Shown piece by piece: positions 16,925 through 24,068 of a DNA stretch of 49,434 nt. A program made the position numbers and the translations under genes. The notes under the pieces are model-generated. The model worked only from the letters and a program-made list of their open reading frames with translations, did not search any database and was not told where the DNA came from. The DNA comes from CAYZUC01 sp964481705. Its GTDB lineage: Bacteria > Bacillota > Clostridia > Lachnospirales > Lachnospiraceae. The stretch lies in contig CAYZUC010000008.1 of the NCBI GenBank assembly GCA_964481705.1, positions 1 through 49,434 of the forward strand, in the 5' to 3' direction. Positions within the stretch are counted from its first letter, which is position 1, and the number at the start of each line of letters is the position of its first letter.

Positions 16925-18052
16925 TCAATATGATTCCTTACTTCTTAACAACTTAAAGGAAAATGTTGCACCATTCCCGTGATTCTCTGCTTGAATACTT
17001 CCACCATGCGCTACAATAATCGTCTTACAAATAGATAATCCTATTCCCATGCCCTTACGACTGTCTGCAACCTGCGCATGATCCTGAGGGACAGCATCAA
17101 ACAAATCTTCGATACGATCTTCATTAATTCCAATTCCATAGTCCTTAACCGCAAAATCAACAGCATCCTGTTCTAAGGTTACATTTAACTCAATCTGTTT
17201 TTCACTCTCGGAATGGATGATAGCGTTCTCCAACAGATTCATGATAACCTGTTCAATTAACATCGCATCCATAGGGATCATAACCAGTTCTTCCGGTACA
17301 CTAACACTTACCATCGCCTCAGGTATTCTCTTCCTTAGTCTGGCTACTGCTTCCGCCACTACTTCCTCAACCGGCTCTGATGTCATGTTCAGCTGTGCCT
17401 TTCCATTCTGAATTCTCGTGACAGACAGTAGGTTTTCTACCATATTAAGCAACCAGTTGGAATCATCATAAATATGTTGTTCCATTGTAAGCCGTTCCTG
17501 TTTATTCAAAATTCCATCATTATCAATGAGATTGTTGACCGTTCCAATAATACTGGTCAGCGGTGTGCGCAGATCATGAGAAACCGCCCGCAGCAAATTA
17601 GCTCGAAGTTTCTCTTTATCCGCCTCCATCAGCTGCTTCTCTTTTTCGTCCAGTGTAATGGCCTGCTTTCGCATCAACGAGGTCATCGTACTGGTAATTA
17701 GTGTAACGGTAAGCATCTCAATGAATGTCACAGGATAACCGGTCATCGTGAAATTTAACTGAAAATAGGGATAAGTAAAAATATAGTTAACACATACAAC
17801 ACATACAAGAGAAGAAATAATTCCATATACATAATGATCTGTGAAACGCGAAATCAGCACAAGGCTTAATATGTATAGCATTCCAATATTGGACTCATTT
17901 TCCGGCACCAGATAATATAGTACAAAAGCAAGAATGGTCGCAGCGATCAGAAATCCAACCGTAATGAATACGTTATTCAAGATATGCAGCTCTCGCTTCT
18001 TATCCTTGTTCATCCTCCATTTTTTGTTTTCCGTCTTACTCGTATTATTCAC
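16925..18052 (-). CDS. KdpD-like sensor histidine kinase, short form
   Basis: A 375-residue membrane histidine kinase. The N-terminal part has four helices of the DUF4118 type (about 25-125) as in KdpD, then a HisKA domain with the phospho-acceptor His in RAVSHDLRTPLTS and a HATPase domain with N box EQVIMNLLENA, G1 DYGIGI and G2 GMGIGLSIC. The large N-terminal KdpD sensor and USP domains of the E. coli protein are missing. It lies 84 bp upstream of trkA, so it likely responds to K+ or turgor. No response regulator gene is adjacent, which is odd. A GTG start at 18052 is used, with GGGGGA 9 nt upstream; an ATG 13 codons later is possible. Confidence 0.86.
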   Translation of the reverse strand: MNNTSKTENKKWRMNKDKKRELHILNNVFITVGFLIAATILAFVLYYLVPENESNIGMLYILSLVLISRFTDHYVYGIISSLVCVVCVNYIFTYPYFQLNFTMTGYPVTFIEMLTVTLITSTMTSLMRKQAITLDEKEKQLMEADKEKLRANLLRAVSHDLRTPLTSIIGTVNNLIDNDGILNKQERLTMEQHIYDDSNWLLNMVENLLSVTRIQNGKAQLNMTSEPVEEVVAEAVARLRKRIPEAMVSVSVPEELVMIPMDAMLIEQVIMNLLENAIIHSESEKQIELNVTLEQDAVDFAVKDYGIGINEDRIEDLFDAVPQDHAQVADSRKGMGIGLSICKTIIVAHGGSIQAENHGNGATFSFKLLRSKESY

Positions 18053-18072
18053 TTATTTCTGTCCCCCAAGAC

Positions 18073-18747
18073 TTAATTGTTTCCTTGTTCATCCAAAAGC
18101 ATACGTGCGTCCGCCAGGCGAGAGGCGAATTGCTCAAAAAAATCAACCTCAAAATCATATGTTTTTACAAAAAAGCTCCTAAGAAGGTACATACTCCAGT
18201 TCTTTGCTTCTTCTTGTTCCATCTGCGGGAGTCTCACACGCAAATCCTTTAAAAAATCATGATAGGACAAAACATACGCTTCATAACAGGCAAGATTGGG
18301 AATTCCCAGCCACTTGCTGATCTTAACCTTAGTCTTACCTTTTCTTTCACATTCACCAACCTGTAGTATATAGTGAAGCTTATGCTCTTCATAATATCTT
18401 CCAAGTGGATACAAACGGCAAATACCCGGACGATATCCATGAATCCTGCACATGCCGTCCTCATTCAAAAAGGCACAATGATCGGTTCCCTCCATCGTTT
18501 TAAGATTTGGTAACACAATACCGTCACTCACATTCAACTCCAGCTTATCTTCCAATAATTCCTGAAAGGATTGTCCCTCCCCCTTTTCCATCTGATATAC
18601 ATCATAAGGATCCAGTATTATTAGTTTACATAATCCATGGCAGCACTCGGAACAGCCCTCACAATCATGACAGTCAATTTTGACCATATCGTTACTACCA
18701 TATAGCTTTCCATCTGATATTTCTTCCAAGGTTCCTTCTCTTGACAT
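18073..18747 (-). CDS. YkgJ-type CxxCxxCC cluster protein
   Basis: A 224-residue protein of the zinc/iron-chelating CxxCxxCC family. Cys-rich start: CHDCEGCSECCHGLC, then DHCAFLNEDGMCRIHGYRPGICRLYPLG, the diagnostic second half. Functions of this family are poorly known. The ATG at 18747 is preferred because GGAG lies 6 nt upstream; the ATG at 18759 contains the ribosome site. It is 39 bp downstream of the dihydrouridine synthase gene and 20 bp before the sensor kinase gene, so the whole run is probably cotranscribed. Confidence 0.9.
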   Translation of the reverse strand: MSREGTLEEISDGKLYGSNDMVKIDCHDCEGCSECCHGLCKLIILDPYDVYQMEKGEGQSFQELLEDKLELNVSDGIVLPNLKTMEGTDHCAFLNEDGMCRIHGYRPGICRLYPLGRYYEEHKLHYILQVGECERKGKTKVKISKWLGIPNLACYEAYVLSYHDFLKDLRVRLPQMEQEEAKNWSMYLLRSFFVKTYDFEVDFFEQFASRLADARMLLDEQGNN

Positions 18748-18786
18748 AACAATCTCCATTCTTACTAATACACCGGTCTCTGTTCA

Positions 18787-19746
18787 TCACCGGTGCAAAA
18801 AGCCAGCATGTTCCGCTAAAGGACATGAGCTAAACAGCACCCTTAATACGCTCTCATACTCGACGAGTCTCTGCGTTTTCCGCAATTCTTTCCAATGCTT
18901 TTCCGGCTGCTCAAACATATAAATCAGATAGTACCAATACTCCTTCATGCGAAACAGCTGATACTTTTCTCCGGATACATGCTCTTTACAGTCGCTGTAC
19001 AGTCGCTTTACAAAATCCTGTAATTTCTCCCGTGAGATTCTTTCCCTGCCAAGGAGTTCTCCCAAAAGTCCCGGATTCGTAACTGCTCCACGTCCTATCA
19101 TCACCGCCTCCAGCTTGGGAAATCGTTCGACGATCTGCTCATAATCTTCCTTGCAAAAGATATCTCCATTATAACAGATTGGATTCTTACTTTCTTCTAT
19201 TGCTTCTGCAAACATTTCAAAATTAGGAGTGTTTTTATAGTAATCCGTCCTTACACGGGGATGAATAATCAATTCCTTTATCGGAAAACGGTTATATATA
19301 CCAAGTAATGTGCGAAATTCTTCCGGATGCTCCATTCCCAGTCTCGTCTTAATAGAAATGTCCGTAACTCCTGCCTCAAAGACAGTATCGAGAAAAGCCT
19401 CCAGCTCTTCGGTTTTCGCCAAGAATCCAGAGCCACGTCCCTTGGAAACTACCGTTCCGGAAGGACAGCCAAGGTTTAGATTAACCTCACGAAATCCCAA
19501 TTCCCTTATTTCCTGTTGAAGGCGAATGAATTCATCTGCCTGATTGGTAAGAATCTGAGGCACCAGGGAATAGCCATTCCCTTCAAAGGTACCAAGTTCT
19601 CTCTGGTCTTTCGTGCAGAGTGCATGTTTATCGTGTGGTACTAAAAAAGGAGTAAAATACGCATCAAAATCACAGAAACTTTCATGGTAGGCCCTGCGAT
19701 ATAAATAGTCTGTAATTCCCTCCATTGGAGCAAAATAAAATTTCAT
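18787..19746 (-). CDS. tRNA-dihydrouridine synthase family protein
   Basis: A 319-residue FMN enzyme reducing uridine in tRNA. Seen: FYFAPMEGITDYLYRRAY at the N-terminus (FMN-binding), LNLGCPSGTV with the catalytic Cys, the KTRLGMEHPEE segment, the IHPRVRTDYYKNTPNF loop, CYNGDIFCKED, and AVMIGRGAVTNPGLLGE. Somewhat divergent from DusB, but all functional blocks are present. The gene starts 10 bp after the stop of the RluA-type gene, so two RNA-modification genes are coupled. Target uridine unknown. Confidence 0.92.
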   Translation of the reverse strand: MKFYFAPMEGITDYLYRRAYHESFCDFDAYFTPFLVPHDKHALCTKDQRELGTFEGNGYSLVPQILTNQADEFIRLQQEIRELGFREVNLNLGCPSGTVVSKGRGSGFLAKTEELEAFLDTVFEAGVTDISIKTRLGMEHPEEFRTLLGIYNRFPIKELIIHPRVRTDYYKNTPNFEMFAEAIEESKNPICYNGDIFCKEDYEQIVERFPKLEAVMIGRGAVTNPGLLGELLGRERISREKLQDFVKRLYSDCKEHVSGEKYQLFRMKEYWYYLIYMFEQPEKHWKELRKTQRLVEYESVLRVLFSSCPLAEHAGFLHR

Positions 19747-19756
19747 GTCTCTATCC

Positions 19757-20659
19757 TTATTGAATCAGTATTTTCATATCTTTTGGGAGTGGTGATTTTA
19801 TACAAATCTGTTCTCCGGTAAAGGGTTGAATACACGCTACCTGATAGGAATGTAATGCCGCCCGCTTCAGTCGGTATTCTTCCTCCCCATACAATGGGTC
19901 TCCCAGCAGGGGATGTCCCAGAGAGGCCAGATGCACGCGTATCTGGTGTGTTCTGCCTGTTGTTATTTCCACCTGTACAAGAGAATAGCGTTCAAATTCC
20001 TGTATCACCTCATAATATGTGTGAGCCTCCAAACCATCTTTGCATATCTGCTGTCGAAGCTGATCGCCTGGAACTCGTCCCAGGGGTGCATGAATCTCAC
20101 CCTTCTTCTGTGTTATATGTCCTCTTACAAGTGCCAGATAAATCCGTCTGCTTATTCCGTTCTGCTTCTGCGCAGACAGTCTGGATGCACTGGCTCGGTT
20201 CTTAGCAAACACAAGGACTCCGGATGTATCTTTGTCTAAACGACCGATGACACGGCAGATAACTGTCTCGCCTTTCTTTTCATAATAATACGACAGATAA
20301 TTACTGACGGATTCAAAAAAATGTCCATGGGACGGATGTACCACAAGTCCGGATGGTTTGTCCACAAAAACAAGGTCCTCGTCTTCATACAGTATTTCGA
20401 CTTGTCCTGGCACCGGTACTACGTGATTCTCCATCGTATCGGTGTCCTCCAGACAAATCTCCAAGCTCTGTCCAACCGCAATTCTTTCCTTCACCGTCAC
20501 CGGTTGACCATTTGCAAGAATTCCTCCTTCCTGAAATTTGGCTCGACTAACCTCATGTCCAGTCAAATGAAGTTTATTCTTCAATAGGAGATTTACCAAT
20601 CCGCCTGCAGTGTCCTCCATATCCTCTTCTTTTACTTCATAAGTCAATATCTTACGCAT
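19757..20659 (-). CDS. RluA-family pseudouridine synthase
   Basis: A 300-residue enzyme that isomerises uridine to pseudouridine in rRNA or tRNA. An S4-like RNA-binding domain (about 15-70) precedes the catalytic domain, which has VDKPSGLVVHPS, the catalytic Asp in GRLDKDTSGVLVFAK, and TGRTHQIRVHLASLGHPLLGDPLYG. Domain order and length are typical. The ATG has GGAG 5 nt upstream. Which RluA paralogue and which site is modified cannot be told. Confidence 0.95.
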   Translation of the reverse strand: MRKILTYEVKEEDMEDTAGGLVNLLLKNKLHLTGHEVSRAKFQEGGILANGQPVTVKERIAVGQSLEICLEDTDTMENHVVPVPGQVEILYEDEDLVFVDKPSGLVVHPSHGHFFESVSNYLSYYYEKKGETVICRVIGRLDKDTSGVLVFAKNRASASRLSAQKQNGISRRIYLALVRGHITQKKGEIHAPLGRVPGDQLRQQICKDGLEAHTYYEVIQEFERYSLVQVEITTGRTHQIRVHLASLGHPLLGDPLYGEEEYRLKRAALHSYQVACIQPFTGEQICIKSPLPKDMKILIQ

Positions 20660-20747
20660 CCGGTCTCCAAATCCTTTTTATACAGGCTCTATTCGAGAGA
20701 ATTCAAATAGGCTTTTTCATTCGTACCACATTTATTTCCTGGTTCGT

Positions 20748-21617
20748 TTAAAATGGAAGTGTGAGCTGTTCGTAGTTTTTCTCTTCATACTCATGCAAAT
20801 AAGAGAAAATTCTATTTACATCATTCTCTATTCCATGTTCCCTTGTTATTTTGTGAAAGAGTTGCATCAAAGTCCCATGATTAGGACTGTTAATCTCATA
20901 AGCATTTCCGTAAGTACGAATATATTTTTGCTTAATTCCTGGAAAATGTCGATCCAAGGCTTGATAAAAGTACTCTCGGTCTCCATCCCGAAGTGTCACT
21001 CCGATTCCAAAACAGATAATACCATAAACCTTTGCTTCGACGCAATCATCCAGAATTCCACGAATGTTTTCTTCCGTATCATTGATAAATGGAAGAATAG
21101 GCGACATCCATACTACCGTTGGAATGCCATTATCTCTCATGATTTTCAACACTTCAAGTCGTTCCTTTGTGGTACATACAGCAGGTTCGATTAGTTTACA
21201 TAATTCTTCATCCTGTGTTGTCATGGTCATCTGAACAACACATTTTGCTTTTCTGTTAATCCTTTTCAGCAAATCAAGATCTCGTAAAATGCGATTGGAT
21301 TTTGTCTGGATTGCAACTCCGCATTCATACTTATCTATAATTTCCAGACATTTTCGCATATTCCCCAGTTCCATCTCTAGTGGCATATACGGATCTGTCA
21401 TTGCACCGGTTCCGACCATTACCTTTTTCCGTTTTCTTCGCAATGCGTCCTCTAACAGCTCCGGTGCATTCACCTTTACCTCTATATCTTCAAAGTCATG
21501 CTGCATCTGGTAACACTTACTCCTGGAATCACAGTAAATACACCCATGCTGACATCCTCGATAAATATTCATCCCATTCTGTGCCGACAGAATCCCTTTT
21601 GCTACTACCTCATGCAT
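20748..21617 (-). CDS. SPL-type radical SAM protein
   Basis: A 289-residue radical SAM protein of the Rv2578c/SPL family. The 4Fe-4S cysteines are in YRGCQHGCIYCDSRS near the N-terminus (CxxxCxxC). MVGTGAMTDPYMPLE and AIQTKSNRILRDLDLL follow, typical for this family. It lacks a TRAM or other extra domain. The reaction is unknown, although relatives include spore photoproduct lyase. Start at 21617 (MHEVVAKG) is set by AGGAGG 6 nt upstream; a GTG at 21632 would contain the ribosome site. Downstream neighbour is the RluA-type gene; upstream is the large inverted repeat. Confidence 0.9.
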   Translation of the reverse strand: MHEVVAKGILSAQNGMNIYRGCQHGCIYCDSRSKCYQMQHDFEDIEVKVNAPELLEDALRRKRKKVMVGTGAMTDPYMPLEMELGNMRKCLEIIDKYECGVAIQTKSNRILRDLDLLKRINRKAKCVVQMTMTTQDEELCKLIEPAVCTTKERLEVLKIMRDNGIPTVVWMSPILPFINDTEENIRGILDDCVEAKVYGIICFGIGVTLRDGDREYFYQALDRHFPGIKQKYIRTYGNAYEINSPNHGTLMQLFHKITREHGIENDVNRIFSYLHEYEEKNYEQLTLPF

Positions 21618-21695
21618 GAACTTCCTCCTCACTCTCTCCTATCCCTACTCCAATCACGAATCATCCCTCATCGCTCTCCTGCAGAGGGCTCTTTC

Positions 21696-21847
21696 TGCGC
21701 AGGTATCGCCACCGATTAAACCTCTCTTTTCGTAAAAATCAGGGATTGGAATTATCAAGTTATGTAGACGGTTCTGGCTTTTCTCGAATTTAATATACGA
21801 CGTCGGCTTTGACAAGTGGCATATGAGTGTACACCTATCACACACAT
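21696..21847 (+). repeat. Repeat unit 1 (outer left)
   Basis: The unit starts with a CAGGTATCGCCACCGA block and TCTCTTTTCG, has GGATTGGAATTA in the middle and GACAAGTGG near the end, and closes with a hairpin (ATGAGTGT, loop with ACACCTATC, ACACACAT) at about 21823-21847. Confidence 0.7.
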
Positions 21848-21873
21848 GAGTATTCTGAAATTTGATTTGATTT

Positions 21874-22009
21874 GGGGTGGCAGGTAGTGGTCTCTTTTCA
21901 TGAAGGCGCTGGAATCACGAATTTTATGGCAGCCTGCTTTACTCTTTTAATTCATTATGTTCGTAGCAGGTTCGACAGACCGTCCAATGTGTGCGCCTAT
22001 TTCACACAT
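21874..22009 (+). repeat. Repeat unit 2 (inner left)
   Basis: Same direction as unit 1. It begins GGGGTGGCAGGTAGTGG, then TCTCTTTTCATG, GCTGGAATCA and GTAGCAGGTTCGACAG, and closes with a 7-bp hairpin (ATGTGTG, loop CGCCTATTT, CACACAT) at 21987-22009. Confidence 0.75.
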
Positions 22010-22042
22010 CGTAACACATATTTCAAATGAATAGTATCGTTG

Positions 22043-22184
22043 ATGTGTGTAATAGGCGCACACATTGAACAATCGGTCGAAGCCGGCTACGGACACAACA
22101 TTTGAGTAAAGCTTAGGCTGCCTATTAAATTCTGTGATTCCAGCACCTGATTTTCTTGAAAAGAGACCACTACCTGCCACCCCA
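22043..22184 (-). repeat. Repeat unit 3 (inner right, inverted)
   Basis: The inverted partner of unit 2. On the reverse strand it begins GGGGTGGCAGGTAGTGG at 22184, includes GTGCTGGAATCACAG and GTAGCCGGCTTCGAC, and closes with the same 7-bp hairpin (loop CGCCTATTA) at 22043-22065. Confidence 0.75.
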
Positions 22185-22207
22185 AATCAAATCATAATCT
22201 ACGTTCT

Positions 22208-22357
22208 ACATATGTGTGATAGGCGTTCACATATGTTCCACTTGTCAAACCTGCGACGAACACAAATCACCGAGCGAGCAAAGCGAACCGTCATAAAACT
22301 TATAATTCCAGTCCTTTCTCGAAAAAGAGAGGTTCGGTCGGTGGCGGTACCTGTGCA
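22208..22357 (-). repeat. Repeat unit 4 (outer right, inverted)
   Basis: The inverted partner of unit 1. The reverse strand has CACAGGTACCGCCACCGA, CCTCTCTTTTTCG, GGACTGGAATTATAAG and CGCAGGTTTGACAAGTGG, and closes with a 9-bp hairpin (ACATATGTG, loop AACGCCTATCA, CACATATGT) at 22208-22236. Confidence 0.75.
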
Positions 22358-22372
22358 GAAGAGAACGATTGC

Positions 22373-23833
22373 CTAGAACGACGAGGGGAAGTTCAGTGCC
22401 TCCATGTATCCGGTATCGAAGTTGCTTACTTCAGCCAGATTAATGACGGTTGCTCGTTCTCGTATGTGCTGTAGCTTGTTGTCTGCTGCAATTCTGTCTT
22501 GCGCGCTTTCACAAGCATATCTTTTGCAGCCACTTAAAGAGGAATTTCCCACCGTGACCACCTTTCCCTGCAATTTTGCCGGGAGAAGTCCGATGTCAAA
22601 AGCCATATCTACCGAAAGCTTCTGTCCGAACCCTCCTGCAAGATAGACCTTGTTGATGTCCCTCTCTGTTACTGAGTATGCTTCCATCAAAGCCTGAATA
22701 CCACAGAATACGGCAGCTTTCGCTAATTGAATATCACGGACATGTTTTTGTGTAATCCTAATCGCAGGGGTGAGTGCGTATCCTGTGTCAAACAATTCCT
22801 CACATAGCAGGCCGGTAGAATCCATCTTGCCTGATTTGAGCAGCTGCCCTATCGTGTCAATCATATCTGTTCCTGGGAGATTAGCGGTGATATCGCCTTC
22901 AAAAGCCGGACCGGCAGCTGTAGCCGTTGCGATTAATCTGTCCTGATTGCCAATTGCCATCTCACCATTGGTACCCAAATCCAGGAACAGTGAAATCTCT
23001 TCTTTACTCATGATATCCAGCATATATAATCCGGAAACGATATCCGCTCCTACAAAAGCGGATAACCCTGGTAAAATCGTAATCTTATGTGGAATCCTGT
23101 CGAGTACTATCCTCATTTCCTGCTTTTCCAGCGTAAATGGAGTAAAAGGACTCTTTCCAAGTGACTCACAGGACTGTCCCTGTAAAATATGAAGCATGGT
23201 TGTATTTCCTGCCAGAATGATATCCGCAATCTCGTCCTCACAAATCTGATTCTTTCTGATTAGGCCTTCCATTTGCTTCCTTAAGGTATCGTGAATCATT
23301 TCCTGCATTACAAAAAGCTTTCCTTCATTTGCCTGTTGAATTCGTGCCAGAACATCCGCTCCATAAATGCGTTCCGGATTCATGATTCCGGCTGTATCTA
23401 CTATAGAACCATTGGATAGGCGAAACAAGGAGCAGCCGATCGTTGTCGTCCCAAGATCAATGGCAATCCCGTACCGGTTTGACACCCGATTACTTGCAAT
23501 GACATGGGAAGGATTGTTGACATAATCTGTTGTCATAATGTCTATTTGTTTCTCTTTGACAAAGAATGTTTCGACGATCATATCCTCTTCTACAAGCGTC
23601 TGACAAGCCAGTCGATATCCTTCCTTCAATTCTTCCCGAGAGTACCACTTTCGGTCCATGTCTCCCGGCTCCCTCATGCCTGTTATTATGCGTATCCGGC
23701 ATCTCCCACAAGAACCAGTTTTTGCACACGACGAAAAAGAGCACGCAAAATTCTCACGAATCACTTGTAAAATGCTCTTTTTCTCATCCTTTATATGAAT
23801 TTCCCGTTCGGAACCCTCACAAAGAATCCTCAT
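22373..23833 (-). CDS. Corrinoid-activating ferredoxin/ASKHA ATPase (RACo-like, DUF4445)
   Basis: A 486-residue protein with an N-terminal [2Fe-2S] ferredoxin domain (Cys residues in CSFSSCAKTGSCGRC and a later Cys near ACQTL) and a C-terminal ASKHA-fold ATPase: YGIAIDLGTTTIGCSLF, ILAGNTTMLHIL, LFLDLGTNGEMAIG, TAAGPAFEG and YLAGGFG. Related proteins reactivate Co(II)-corrinoid methyltransferases by ATP-driven reduction. No corrinoid protein, methyltransferase or CODH gene is nearby, so its client is unknown. Start: an ATG at 23845 is in frame, but GAGG 6 nt before the ATG at 23833 favours the shorter form. The stop lies about 10 bp from the inverted repeat. Confidence 0.87.
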   Translation of the reverse strand: MRILCEGSEREIHIKDEKKSILQVIRENFACSFSSCAKTGSCGRCRIRIITGMREPGDMDRKWYSREELKEGYRLACQTLVEEDMIVETFFVKEKQIDIMTTDYVNNPSHVIASNRVSNRYGIAIDLGTTTIGCSLFRLSNGSIVDTAGIMNPERIYGADVLARIQQANEGKLFVMQEMIHDTLRKQMEGLIRKNQICEDEIADIILAGNTTMLHILQGQSCESLGKSPFTPFTLEKQEMRIVLDRIPHKITILPGLSAFVGADIVSGLYMLDIMSKEEISLFLDLGTNGEMAIGNQDRLIATATAAGPAFEGDITANLPGTDMIDTIGQLLKSGKMDSTGLLCEELFDTGYALTPAIRITQKHVRDIQLAKAAVFCGIQALMEAYSVTERDINKVYLAGGFGQKLSVDMAFDIGLLPAKLQGKVVTVGNSSLSGCKRYACESAQDRIAADNKLQHIRERATVINLAEVSNFDTGYMEALNFPSSF

Positions 23834-23869
23834 AGAAATCCTCATTTCAAATTCTAATTGCAGAAGATT

Positions 23870-24043
23870 TTAGCGAAACTGTTTGGTACTCTCATCATAA
23901 TGATAATCGATGGAAGCAAGCTTTTCTGTCAATTCTTTTGGGTCAATGTCCAAATCGTCGCAAAGCTCATTGAGATTTCGATAGCAATCTCTCAGTTTTA
24001 AGTTTACATAACTCAACAGCATGACTGGATCCTGTGGAATCAT
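23870..24043 (-). CDS. DUF4250 domain small protein (57 aa)
   Basis: A 57-residue protein that begins MIPQDPVMLLSYVNLKLRD and ends with IDYHYDESTKQF, matching the DUF4250 family of small clostridial proteins. GGAG lies 5 nt before the ATG. It sits between clpB and the corrinoid-activator gene on the same strand, 25 bp after the clpB stop. Function unknown. The N-terminal helix followed by an acidic DLDIDPKEL turn suggests a small DNA- or protein-binding fold. Confidence 0.88.
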   Translation of the reverse strand: MIPQDPVMLLSYVNLKLRDCYRNLNELCDDLDIDPKELTEKLASIDYHYDESTKQFR

Positions 24044-24068
24044 TTATTCTCCATTCCTGACACTGTTT

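Larger units (their letters stand above)
21689..22363. repeat. Large imperfect inverted repeat, four-unit, non-coding
   Basis: This gene-free stretch is filled by an imperfect palindrome with arms of roughly 330 bp and a centre near 22010-22042. Each arm holds two related units in direct order, so the layout is unit-unit-(inverted)unit-unit. The best-conserved block is GGGGTGGCAGGTAGTGG and the following TCTCTTTTC, present at 21874-21899 and, inverted, around 22159-22184. The outer parts match as CTCTTTCTGCGCAGGTA against CTCTTCTGCACAGGTA. Each unit ends in a small hairpin with a CCTAT loop. It carries no believable gene: the frames inside it are short and mirror each other. No transposase is seen. 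The role is unknown; a BIME-like or structured-RNA repeat is possible. Confidence 0.85.

Noticed and set aside
21654..22376. Several short frames in the inverted repeat with similar peptides
   Set aside because: Their similarity mirrors the DNA repeat. None has a convincing ribosome site, and their boundaries are set by hairpins, so they are treated as non-coding.
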